DNA of 64,000 nucleotides, from the NCBI GenBank assembly GCA_028715605.1, contig JAQURM010000002.1, forward strand, positions 186,001 to 250,000. The letters run 5' to 3'. Origin of the DNA: Desulfovibrionales bacterium. GTDB lineage: Bacteria; Desulfobacterota; QYQD01. The position numbers and the translations under genes are program-made. Below, piece after piece: positions 28,786-36,597 of this stretch. The notes below the pieces were generated by a model that was not told where the DNA came from, searched no databases, and saw only the letters and a program-made list of their open reading frames with translations. Each line of letters begins with the position of its first letter. Position 1 is the first letter of the stretch.

Positions 28786-28888
28786 GTTTAAACCGTTCAA
28801 GCTGTTTAAGCAGTTTAAGCTGTTTGAGCAGTTCGAGCCGGTTAAGCAGTTTAAACTGTTAAAGCCGTTTGAACCGTTTAAACAGTTA
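28786..28888. repeat. Nonad tandem repeat array, upstream of the four-helix-bundle gene
   Basis: About eleven 9-bp units in gene orientation (CTGTTTAAA, CGGTTCAAA, CAGTTTAAA, CTGCTTAAC, CAGCTTGAA and similar), same unit type and number as the array on the other side. Translated it gives a spurious Asn/Leu-rich peptide. Confidence 0.9.
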
Positions 28889-28943
28889 AATATTTGTGGA
28901 TTGTAGGGCAGGGGGTGTTCAAATGTCAATTAAATTGCAGTCC

Positions 28944-29069
28944 CCTGAACACCAGCAAGACATCATCTGCGGCGTTGCCTTCGATCGCTCCTCCTTGCGG
29001 CGTATTGCTCCATACGCCTCAGTTGTCGCTCCTCGGCGCCTTGCATCTAATATCTTGCTGGTGATCAGG
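28944..29069. mobile_element. MITE-like element with 17-bp terminal inverted repeats, copy A
   Basis: Ends CCTGAACACCAGCAAGA and TCTTGCTGGTGATCAGG are inverted repeats matching at 16 of 17 positions. The core (CTGCGGCGTT, TGCGGCGTAT, ATACGCCTCA, GGCGCCTTGCA) resembles the core of the element at 42841-42994, though the termini differ. No coding capacity. It occupies most of the gap between the repeat array and the acyltransferase gene. Confidence 0.65.
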
Positions 29070-29171
29070 AATACTCCATAATCTGCTGATTTTAATCTTG
29101 ATAGCCAAATTAGACGGTGGATTTGGGAGTTCCTGAAGGCAGCGGGGGATTGGGCGGGCTATCGGGATGGC

Positions 29172-29828
29172 TTACCGCAGATAATCTTCCGCCTTTTGCA
29201 CCAGGGCGTTCAGTCTGTCTTCCAGTTCCTTGCGGTATTTCTCTAATTCGGCGCCTCGCGCGGTGGGTGGGACAAATAGGGGTTCGCCGTAGAAGAAGGC
29301 CATGCGTGAAAAGGGCAGGGACAGGACGGTTTTATCCCAGCTATTAAACCGGATGGCTCCCTTTGTGGCATGGGTAACCGGGACGATGGGGGCGCCCGTC
29401 TCGCGGGCGATGACCATTACGCCTTTTTGTACCACGCGGGCCGGGCCTTGCGAGCCGTCGGCTACGATTCCGCCTCCATATCCTGCCTTCACCAGGTTTA
29501 TGATTTCTTTAACGGCAGTCAGTCCCCCTTTGGTCCTTGAGCCTCGTACGGTTGTATAGCCGAGGCGCTGCATAACGCGGGCCATTAGCTCGCCGTCTTT
29601 ACTGGCGCTGACCATGGCCACCCCCTGCCGATGCCGGAAGTGGTAAGTACAGTAAAAGAGGCTGAAATGCCAGAGGGCGCAGAGCACCGGCTGACCTTTG
29701 CGCATAAACTCTTCCTCGTATGCCCGGCCAAAGACCTCGATGCGGCAGGTCTTATAGAGGGCGGAGAGCAAGGAGGTAAAAAGGGGCGGCCCGAGGCGGA
29801 GGATCAGTTTGTTCTGCCAGTCGTTCAT
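29172..29828 (-). CDS. Lysophospholipid acyltransferase family protein (DUF374-like)
   Basis: About 218 residues. LCALWHFSLFYCTYHFRH contains the His of the acyl-acceptor motif (HxxxxD-like), followed by MVSASKDGELMARVMQRLGY, TVRGSRTKGG and GIVADGSQGPARVVQKGVMVIA, the pattern of DUF374/LpxL-like acyltransferases; members are linked to lipid A or phospholipid acylation. The ATG at 29828 is the only internal Met before the conserved part; the open frame up to 29975 translates a TTCGAAAT heptad repeat (FEHLNFEFVSDFEIRISD), so those residues are probably not protein. Confidence 0.85.
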   Translation of the reverse strand: MNDWQNKLILRLGPPLFTSLLSALYKTCRIEVFGRAYEEEFMRKGQPVLCALWHFSLFYCTYHFRHRQGVAMVSASKDGELMARVMQRLGYTTVRGSRTKGGLTAVKEIINLVKAGYGGGIVADGSQGPARVVQKGVMVIARETGAPIVPVTHATKGAIRFNSWDKTVLSLPFSRMAFFYGEPLFVPPTARGAELEKYRKELEDRLNALVQKAEDYLR

Positions 29829-29905
29829 GGCATCATTCGCAGTTCGTAACGCTTTAGTTGTTTGAAAGTAGCTATTCAGCCTTTGTATTTTAGACAGCGA
29901 TCCCC

Positions 29906-30052
29906 ATAAATCCGAAATCCTAATTTCGAAATCCGAAACAAATTCGAAATTAAGATGTTCAAATGACCAAAACAAAATCGTCTAGAATTTTGAGTTTTGG
30001 TTATTTGGTATTGTTTAGAATTTCGTGCTTCGAGTTTCGAATTTAAAATCAT
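29906..30052. repeat. Heptad repeats, TTCGAAAT family
   Basis: Two blocks (29906-29957 and 30000-30050) of 7-bp units such as GAAATCC, TAATTTC, TTCGAGT, TTCGAAT. They fill the gap between the ATPase end and the acyltransferase start. No terminator or gene was recognised in the gap. Confidence 0.7.
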
Positions 30053-30098
30053 ACCAGACATAGTAGCTAAATACGTATGTAGAACAATTTGCAAAAAG

Positions 30099-32762
30099 CT
30101 AACTTGTTACAATAATTCTACTTATATTCCGGCGCTTATACCACTTCTCTATCTCCACTGCCCAGAAGACCACGGATGACAGAAGAAGACAGGCCATAAG
30201 TTCTGAAAAACTCAGGGCTTGCGTCTTGAATATACCATGAAGCGGCGGGATGTAAATGGTCGCCATCTGGAGCCCAAAGGTGAGCAGAAAGGCTCCGAGC
30301 AGGGGACGGTTGGTAAATATCCCCTGCTTAAAGATCGACTCGGTTTCCGACCTGATAGCCAGGACGTGCCCCATCTGCGAAAGACAGAGGACGGTAAAGA
30401 CCATGGTCTGCCAGTGGGCGTGACCGGTCCGGATAGACCAGGCCTGGGTAAAGATAGACGCAAACCCCATGAGGAGCCCTACCCAGATTATATGGACGCC
30501 AAGACCATGGGCAAAGATGCTTTCCTGAGGGTGTCGCGGCGGCCTGTTCATCACGCCTTTTTCTGCCGGTTCGGCGGCCAGGGCCAGGCCGGGAAGCCCA
30601 TCCGTGACCAGGTTGATCCAAAGTATATGAATCGGCAAAAGAGGTATAGGGAGTCCCAGAAAGGGCGCAAGGAATATGGTCCATATCTCTCCGGAGTTGC
30701 TGGTCATGGTATATTTTATAAACTTGCGGATGTTGTCAAAGATCCGCCGGCCTTCCTTGACGGCCTTTACAATGGTGGCAAAGTTGTCGTCGAGAAGTAT
30801 CATATGGGCGGCCTCTTTTGAGACGTCGGTCCCGGTAACGCCCATGGCGATGCCGATATCGGCCCTTTTTAAGGCGGGGGCATCGTTAACGCCGTCCCCG
30901 GTCATGGCCGCGAATTGGCCTTTATCCTGTAGGGCCTTGACTATCTTCAGTTTCTGCTCAGGGGCCACCCTTGCATAGACGCGGATATGCTCAACCCTTT
31001 TTTCAAAGTCCTCCAGGGATAATCTATCCAGTTCTCTCCCTGTGATTACGGCCTTTGAACCATCCTCAATAATGCCGAGCCTCCGGGCTATGGCCTTTGC
31101 CGTAAGGGGGTGATCCCCGGTTATCATTACCGGCCTTATCCCGGCTGTCTTGCATAATGTTACCGCCTCCCGGGCCTCTTCCCGGGGCGGATCCATCATG
31201 CCTATAAGGCCCAAGACAGTAAGCCCGGTCTCGACACTCTCAGGAGACATATCCTCAGGCAGGCTATCCCACTCTCTCATAGCCATGCCAAGGACCCTCA
31301 GTCCGTCAGCGGCCATCTTTTCATTTATCTTGATAATCTCTTCTCTGTTCATTGATCTTGGCCCTTCCGATGTCAAAACATCCTTTGACCTATCCAGCAG
31401 GACATCTATAGCGCCCTTTGTGAAGGATATGTATCCGTTCTTTTCTCCAGACTCCAGACTTCTGACTCCTGACTTCTTGTGGAATGTAGTCATGCACTTT
31501 CTATCAGAGTCAAAAGGAATCTCGGCAACCCGCGGGAAATCCCTTTCCAATTCCCCTTTATCAAAGCCGTTGTCCTTTGCGATGTTATACAGCGCGATCT
31601 CGGTGGGGTCTCCGATTATATTTCCTCCGGAATCCGGCCGGGAGTCATTGCTTAAGGCGAGCGCCCGGAAGAGGGTGATGAGTGATGAGTGATGAGTAAT
31701 GGGTTGTAACCCGTCGCTCGTTACTACCTTTCCATCTACATAGACTTCTTCCACGGTCATCTTGTTGAGGGTGAGTGTGCCCGTCTTGTCGGAGCAGATG
31801 TAAGTAACAGAACCGAGGGTTTCCACGGCCGGTAGTTTTCTTATGAGGGCGTTTTGCCCGACCATCTTATTCGCGCCGAGGGCGAGGGATATGGTTATTA
31901 CCGCCGGGAGCGCCTCCGGGATGGCTGCAACGGCCAGGGAGATAGCGGTAAGGAGCATCAAAAAGACCTGTTCTCCCCTCATAATGCCCACGGTAAAAAC
32001 AATAGCGCATATAGCCAGGACAGCAAGGGCCAGCCTCCGGCCAAAGGTCGCCAGTCTCTTTTGCAGGGGCGTCTTGACCTCTTCCTCCTCCTGTAGCATG
32101 GTGGCAATCTTGCCAAGCTCTGTATCCATGCCTGTGGCTATGATAACACCCGCGCCGCGCCCATAGGTTACAAATGTGCCTTTGTAGGCCATGTTCTTAC
32201 GGTCGCCGACGGGTAAAAGCTCATCACGGAGCGCCTTTGTGTGTTTTTCAACGGGCACGGATTCACCGGTGAGGGCCGCCTCTTCCACCTTCAACTGGGC
32301 GGCCTCAATAAGTCTCAGATCTGCCGGCACGACCTTCCCGGCCTCAAGGAGCGCCAGATCGCCGGGGACGAGCCGGGATGCAGGGATATTTTCAGGGGTT
32401 CCGTTTCTCATGACCGTGGCCGTCGGGGCCGCCATTTTTTTAAGGGCGGCCATGGCCTTTTCCGCACGGTATTCCTGGACGAATCCAATAATGGCGTTCA
32501 GGATGACGATTACCGCTATGGCGATGGTATCCGAAGGCTCGCCGATGATTCCCGATATAACCGCGGCAGCCATGAGGACAAGGATCATGAAGTCCTTGAA
32601 CTGGTCGAGGAACATCATGAAGGGGGTCTTTCTCTTTTTTTCCTTTAATTCATTAGGCCCGTATTCCCGCAGCCGTCTCTCCGCTTCCTCCGAAGAGAGG
32701 CCCTTAAGTGAGGAACCCAGCTCTTCAATAACCTCGTCTATCTTCTTCTGATGCCAGCGCAT
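30099..32762 (-). CDS. Cation-transporting P-type ATPase (type II), riboswitch-controlled
   Basis: 887 residues, full length. Actuator motif TGESVPV, phosphorylation site CSDKTGTLTLNKM, nucleotide-binding KGAIDVLLDR, hinge MTGDGVNDAPALKRADIGIA, membrane helix 4 IPEALPAVITISLALG, and a C-terminal cation-ATPase domain. The N-terminal domain and PEALP motif put it with Ca2+/Mn2+-type (SERCA/PMR1-like) pumps. A yybP-ykoY riboswitch in its leader points to Mn2+ export. Two short stretches look like in-frame repeat insertions: GVRSLESGEKN (DNA 31444-31476) and PITHHSSLIT (31673-31704), both in the nucleotide-binding domain. AGGAG precedes the ATG. Confidence 0.94.
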   Translation of the reverse strand: MRWHQKKIDEVIEELGSSLKGLSSEEAERRLREYGPNELKEKKRKTPFMMFLDQFKDFMILVLMAAAVISGIIGEPSDTIAIAVIVILNAIIGFVQEYRAEKAMAALKKMAAPTATVMRNGTPENIPASRLVPGDLALLEAGKVVPADLRLIEAAQLKVEEAALTGESVPVEKHTKALRDELLPVGDRKNMAYKGTFVTYGRGAGVIIATGMDTELGKIATMLQEEEEVKTPLQKRLATFGRRLALAVLAICAIVFTVGIMRGEQVFLMLLTAISLAVAAIPEALPAVITISLALGANKMVGQNALIRKLPAVETLGSVTYICSDKTGTLTLNKMTVEEVYVDGKVVTSDGLQPITHHSSLITLFRALALSNDSRPDSGGNIIGDPTEIALYNIAKDNGFDKGELERDFPRVAEIPFDSDRKCMTTFHKKSGVRSLESGEKNGYISFTKGAIDVLLDRSKDVLTSEGPRSMNREEIIKINEKMAADGLRVLGMAMREWDSLPEDMSPESVETGLTVLGLIGMMDPPREEAREAVTLCKTAGIRPVMITGDHPLTAKAIARRLGIIEDGSKAVITGRELDRLSLEDFEKRVEHIRVYARVAPEQKLKIVKALQDKGQFAAMTGDGVNDAPALKRADIGIAMGVTGTDVSKEAAHMILLDDNFATIVKAVKEGRRIFDNIRKFIKYTMTSNSGEIWTIFLAPFLGLPIPLLPIHILWINLVTDGLPGLALAAEPAEKGVMNRPPRHPQESIFAHGLGVHIIWVGLLMGFASIFTQAWSIRTGHAHWQTMVFTVLCLSQMGHVLAIRSETESIFKQGIFTNRPLLGAFLLTFGLQMATIYIPPLHGIFKTQALSFSELMACLLLSSVVFWAVEIEKWYKRRNISRIIVTS

Positions 32763-32840
32763 AAAACTCCTCTTATACTCGTCGTATTGTCAAAAGATTA
32801 ACCACAGAGCGCACAGAGAAAATAAGAACAAATAACAAAC

Positions 32841-32884
32841 AAAAAAACCCTTACCACGATTGAATAATCATCGTGGTAAAGGTC
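32841..32884 (-). terminator. Riboswitch-controlled intrinsic terminator
   Basis: On the minus strand, CCTTTACCACGAT, a 9-nt loop, ATCGTGGTAAGGG, then seven T: a 13-bp stem with T-tract between the aptamer and the ATPase start. Its 5' arm CCTTTAC is also the 3' strand of the aptamer's P1 helix (paired with GTAAAGG), so aptamer and terminator are mutually exclusive and ligand binding should allow read-through. Confidence 0.9.
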
Positions 32885-32975
32885 TCGCTTGTTAGGCTTG
32901 CCTAACCGGTGGTACCGGCTCGCCTCAGGCGAACGTGCTGACGATAGCCGCCGATTCAGCTACTCCCCTTTACTG
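32873..32975 (-). promoter_or_regulatory. yybP-ykoY (manganese) riboswitch aptamer
   Basis: Minus-strand sequence has the conserved elements in order: AAAGGGGAGTAGC, then CGTCAGCACG, GCCGGTACCACCGGT, AGGCAAGC, GCGAGACCTTTACC. P1 is GTAAAGG/CCTTTAC. Known members bind Mn2+ and turn on Mn exporters and P-type ATPases. It lies about 110 nt upstream of the ATPase ATG. The CGTTCGCCTGAGGCGAGCC hairpin is the variable internal stem. Confidence 0.9.
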
Positions 32976-33114
32976 TTGGGAATGAATACTATCTGAGAGG
33001 CCGGATTTGTGTCAAGCTTTTTATTCGAAATGGGGAAAGCCCAAATGAAGATTTCCTTGCTTACTTCACCGGGTTGTGCTAAATGATGCCAGAAATCCAG
33101 AGAAGGAGTCTCTT

Positions 33115-34029
33115 ATGCTGAAAAAATCAGGCTACATAGTTCTCATGCTTATGTTGTGTGTCGCGTTTTGCTCCTGTGGCAAGGAAGAGCCGAAGCAGCC
33201 GGAAGAGGTCGTGGTTACTGAAGGGCCTGCGCAACCGGATGCCTCGCCGGTGGTGGCTGAGATAGGGGAAGAGAAGATTACCTTAAATCAGCTTGACCGG
33301 GCCATTCAACGCCTTCCGTTGCCTTATCAGGAACGGTTTAAGACTGAAGAAGGCCGGAAATATATTCTTGATGATCTCATTACTACCGTCCTTCTCAGCC
33401 GGGAGGCCGAGCGCCTTAAGCTCGACCAGAAGCCGGAGATAAAGGAACAACTGGTGAACATTAAAAAACGAATCTTGTCGGCAGAACTGCTCAAGTCTGA
33501 GATGGCCAAGGAGCCTGTTCCAGGGCAAGAGGAGGCCAGGCAGTATTATGAATCGCATAAGGAACAGTTTACTGAGCCGGAAAAGGTCAGGATGAGGCAG
33601 ATTGTGGTCCGGACGGCAGAGGAAGGTCAGGGCGTTATAAATGCCTTGCGGGAAGGGCATGACTTTGTCCAACTGGCTAAAGAAAAGTCCGTCGATCCCT
33701 CGAAGGCAAACGGCGGCTATATCGGATGGGTAAGCCGCGACCGGATGAAACCTGATTTTGCCGAAACTATCTTTAAGTTAGGCAAGGGAGAGTTCAGCGC
33801 GCCTATGCCTACGGCAAAGGGTTATGTGATTATATTGATTGAAGATAAAAAGGCCGCCGCGCCGGTGGACTATAGCAAGGTAGAACCGGCTATCATCCAA
33901 AGGCTCCGCGCGGAACGGGAGGAGAAGGTGCTTGGCGCCCTGCGCACCAGGCTTTTCAAGGAGATGAATGTCACGATTTACGAGGATAAACTGGCGCAGA
34001 GCGGTGGACGTAATCAGGAAGCAAAATAG
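33115..34029 (+). CDS. Lipoprotein parvulin-type peptidyl-prolyl isomerase (SurA/PrsA-like)
   Basis: 304 residues. Signal peptide MLKKSGYIVLMLMLCVAFCS ending in a lipobox-like Cys, so probably membrane-anchored in the periplasm. A SurA_N-like helical part follows (about 50-160, ITLNQLDRAIQRLPLPYQER), then a parvulin domain (about 165-265: EKVRMRQIVV, GHDFVQLAKEKSVDPSKANG, GYIGWVSRDRM, GYVIILIEDK). It would assist folding of exported proteins. The ATG at 33115 has AGAAGGAG upstream. Its 3' end overlaps the convergent flavoprotein gene by 59 bp. Confidence 0.92.
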   Translation: MLKKSGYIVLMLMLCVAFCSCGKEEPKQPEEVVVTEGPAQPDASPVVAEIGEEKITLNQLDRAIQRLPLPYQERFKTEEGRKYILDDLITTVLLSREAERLKLDQKPEIKEQLVNIKKRILSAELLKSEMAKEPVPGQEEARQYYESHKEQFTEPEKVRMRQIVVRTAEEGQGVINALREGHDFVQLAKEKSVDPSKANGGYIGWVSRDRMKPDFAETIFKLGKGEFSAPMPTAKGYVIILIEDKKAAAPVDYSKVEPAIIQRLRAEREEKVLGALRTRLFKEMNVTIYEDKLAQSGGRNQEAK

Positions 34030-35644
34030 GGGCAACCCGTTTTGTCTTTACGCCTGTTTTTATTAAACTGTCGTGGTAACTCCTGACATGACCAAGAGAA
34101 AGCCGGTTGCCCTTTTTTCCGGCCTTGATGAATTCGCTGACCTTTACCCCGACCCGCCGCCCAAAGACATGTATGTCCAGAAGGGAATTCCCCATAAGAC
34201 GGTTGTCGCCATGTATGCCTCCGGTTACTTCCCCGGCGGCAAAGAGCCCGGAAATTCTGGTCGCTCCCCATTCATCAATTTCTAATCCCCCGTTCTGATA
34301 GTGAAGAGTCGGATAAACGATAATAGGCTCGATGGAAATATCTATGCCATATCGTTTGAACTGCAGATACTTGGCGCTCAGTTCCTTCTCCACTGTCCCT
34401 TTGCCCCGCAGCAGGTCAATCATCGGGGTATCCAGCCAGACGCCGTAGTGGCTGGTTGGAGCCGTAACACCACCGCTTTTCTCTGCACATTCCCGGATAA
34501 TACATGAGGAGGCAATGTCCCGGGGTTCGAGGGGATGGGCAAATTCCCTGCCGCGCGCGTTTATAAACTGCGCGCCAAGGGTGCGCACCTTTTCTGTAAT
34601 GAGCAGGCCGAAGTTCTGTTCCGGAAATACCGTGCCTGTAGGGTGGTATTGTGCGTAACGCATATTGACCAGCGGCACGCCTGCACGATAGGCCAGCGCT
34701 AACCCATCGCCGGTTGCCCCATAGTGGTTGGTTGTGGGAAACCCCTGAATATGGAGGCGGCCAAAACCACCGGTGGCCATGATAACGGCTTTGGCCTTGA
34801 CTATACTGTACTCCCTGGTTTCAAGATTATAGAGTACGGCTCCGCTTACGGCCTTTGTCTCGTCGATGAGCAGTTCAACGGCCGGCGAGAATTCCAGTAC
34901 CTGTATTTCCTCCGGGTGATTGCGTATTTCATCCCTCTGGACACGCATTATCTCGGCCCCGATCATATCCGCGGAAGAGTGCATACGCCTCCGGCAGATA
35001 CCCCCGCCTTTAAGCTCGATCATATTACCCGCGTTATCCTTATCAAACATAACGCCCAGACCTTCCAGCCATTGGATGATAAGCGGGGCATCCATGGTCA
35101 GGGCCTTTACCAGCCGGGGGTTATTGGTAAAATGGCCACCGCCCATGGTATCCAGGTAATGGTAGTATGGCGAGTCAGCCGGCCGGTCTGCCGCCTGTAT
35201 TCCGCCTTCGGCCATAATGGTGTTTGAGTCACCATGGCGAAGCTTTGTGGCAATAACGACCCGTAGGCCGTTCTGACGGGCGAAGAGGGCGGCCACCGCA
35301 CCCGCCCCACCGCCACCGAGGATCAGGACGTCAGTCTCATAATCAGGTTTTTTCAGCCGGTTATCGAAGGCATCCGGATCGATACGGCTATAGGATTCCA
35401 GGAGGTCGGCTACTTCATCAGCCAGAATTTCGCCTTTATTGACGCCGACCTTGAGTCTGCGGCGTCCACCCGGCCTGTAGTCCGGGTGGTAAGACTTGAG
35501 CACTTTTTCGCCTTCTTCCCGGGTTAGCCTGGGGAAATGTTGGTTGGCCTTTATCCGCGCGAGGCGCTCAGGTCTCGTCTGCTCTACTGCCCGGATAAGT
35601 TTTTTCAGCTCCGGGGGATAACCGATGGCCTGCCCTTCCACCAT
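33971..35644 (-). CDS. FAD-dependent fumarate reductase/succinate dehydrogenase-like flavoprotein
   Basis: 557 residues. FAD-binding TDVLILGGGGAGAVAALFAR, covalent-FAD-type region RHGDSNTIMAEGGIQAA, GGICRRRMHSSADMIG, catalytic-type segment QYHPTGTVF, and GLFAAGEVTGGIHGDNRLMGNSL. An N-terminal extension of about 110 residues (PPELKKLIRAVEQTRPERLA) precedes the FAD domain. It is the last gene of the hdr-kor operon, after its 2Fe-2S/4Fe-4S partner. Fumarate or another enoate may be the acceptor; the substrate cannot be told from sequence. ATG at 35644 with AAAGGAG at 7 nt. Confidence 0.9.
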   Translation of the reverse strand: MVEGQAIGYPPELKKLIRAVEQTRPERLARIKANQHFPRLTREEGEKVLKSYHPDYRPGGRRRLKVGVNKGEILADEVADLLESYSRIDPDAFDNRLKKPDYETDVLILGGGGAGAVAALFARQNGLRVVIATKLRHGDSNTIMAEGGIQAADRPADSPYYHYLDTMGGGHFTNNPRLVKALTMDAPLIIQWLEGLGVMFDKDNAGNMIELKGGGICRRRMHSSADMIGAEIMRVQRDEIRNHPEEIQVLEFSPAVELLIDETKAVSGAVLYNLETREYSIVKAKAVIMATGGFGRLHIQGFPTTNHYGATGDGLALAYRAGVPLVNMRYAQYHPTGTVFPEQNFGLLITEKVRTLGAQFINARGREFAHPLEPRDIASSCIIRECAEKSGGVTAPTSHYGVWLDTPMIDLLRGKGTVEKELSAKYLQFKRYGIDISIEPIIVYPTLHYQNGGLEIDEWGATRISGLFAAGEVTGGIHGDNRLMGNSLLDIHVFGRRVGVKVSEFIKAGKKGNRLSLGHVRSYHDSLIKTGVKTKRVAPILLPDYVHRSAPVYPRKS

Positions 35645-35716
35645 TTTGGACTCCTTTGTCAGCATACAGCACTCAGCTCTCAGCGTTCAGCTGAATGTGT
35701 TGTTTGGTTTAGGTTT

Positions 35717-35815
35717 TTGCTGACAGCTAATCGCTGATCGCTGAAAGCGTGAAGTTCGCCTCGGCGAATCTGCCTGTGGCACGACCGGAAACGGTAGTTT
35801 CCGGATGAGCACTAA
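35717..35815. repeat. Dispersed repeat, copy 2, carrying a 30-bp insertion (35755-35784)
   Basis: Same sequence as 11570-11640 but interrupted after GCGTGAAG by TTCGCCTCGGCGAATC followed by TGCCTGTGGCACGA. The inserted unit starts with a small hairpin (TTCGCC/GGCGAA). A longer 52-bp relative is inserted at 50982-51033. It lies in the gap between the flavoprotein and iron-sulfur genes and so within the operon transcript. CAGC-type heptads at 35661-35694 precede it. Confidence 0.75.
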
Positions 35816-36573
35816 TCCAATACCAGATATTTCGTTTCTTCCGGCCGCCAGTCCGGATTTTCATAGGACTCCGGCTCCCATTCCCGCCGGGCGTAGCGCT
35901 GTTTCAGTTCATGGTTATTCAAGGACATGATTTCGTCCATCATGGGATCAAATTTTCCTTCTTTTATCTGCTTAACCCGTTTTTCCAGGTGCCTGGCCCG
36001 CGGCTGGAGGTACCGGCCATAGAGCCGGCGGGCCAGCATGGCCATGTGGAATTGCTGCAACTCGGCCGGACAACGGAGGGCGCAGATACCGCACATGGTG
36101 CAGCTATGCGAAAGGCGGGCGCACCCGGCGATATCGCCTTTGAGAAGGGCCTGCACATAGTCCATCACACTGATACCCATGGGGCAGGCCTTGCTGCAGG
36201 TATTGCAGGCCAGACACCGGTAGAGATCAGGATAAACCCGGCCGATGCTGTTAATGTCCGGTGTGAGTTTTTCAATATCATATATGGCCTTGTTTGCCGG
36301 GACAAACGGTATCTGTGCCAGGTACATATCCGGGGCCACCACGGTCTGACAGGCCAAGCCGAATTTGAGACCATACTCCCCGGAGAGACGATAGACCGTA
36401 GCACAGGCCCCGCAGATACCGCCGCGGCATCCGCAGCCCCGGATATGCCGGTAGCCTGCGTATTCCATGGCTGTAAGGATAGTTAAGGTCTCAGGTACCT
36501 CATACTTTTTACCCATTATGTATATCGGGATCATTTTCGCCCCGTTTCCTGTGGCTTGTTTCTTACCGGCCAT
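35812..36573 (-). CDS. Iron-sulfur subunit (2Fe-2S plus two 4Fe-4S), succinate dehydrogenase/fumarate reductase type
   Basis: 253 residues. N-terminal 2Fe-2S fold with GCGCRGGICGACATVY and a later Cys (LACQT), then CLACNTCSKACPMGI and CTMCGICALRCPAELQ for two 4Fe-4S clusters. This is the SdhB/TfrB-like wiring between an external donor and the flavoprotein gene that follows. GGAGGAA precedes the ATG; the gap from korBC is 24 bp. It probably passes electrons between the Hdr/Kor proteins and the flavoprotein. Confidence 0.9.
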   Translation of the reverse strand: MAGKKQATGNGAKMIPIYIMGKKYEVPETLTILTAMEYAGYRHIRGCGCRGGICGACATVYRLSGEYGLKFGLACQTVVAPDMYLAQIPFVPANKAIYDIEKLTPDINSIGRVYPDLYRCLACNTCSKACPMGISVMDYVQALLKGDIAGCARLSHSCTMCGICALRCPAELQQFHMAMLARRLYGRYLQPRARHLEKRVKQIKEGKFDPMMDEIMSLNNHELKQRYARREWEPESYENPDWRPEETKYLVLD

Positions 36574-36597
36574 CGCTATTCCTCCGACCTTGCCATC

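Noticed and set aside
28747-28929. Asn/Leu-rich small protein (SLNGLN-type repeats)
   Set aside because: Direct translation of the 9-bp repeat array; the 9-bp period forces a three-residue periodic peptide.
30219-32751. Several long plus-strand frames opposite the P-type ATPase
   Set aside because: They are antisense shadows of a gene with complete P-type ATPase motifs; no ribosome sites or domains.
32873-32975. tRNA-like or c-di-GMP riboswitch reading of the structured leader
   Set aside because: No anticodon arm or CCA end and no GEMM motif; the order AAAGGGGAGTAGC to AGGCAAGCGAGACC fits yybP-ykoY instead.
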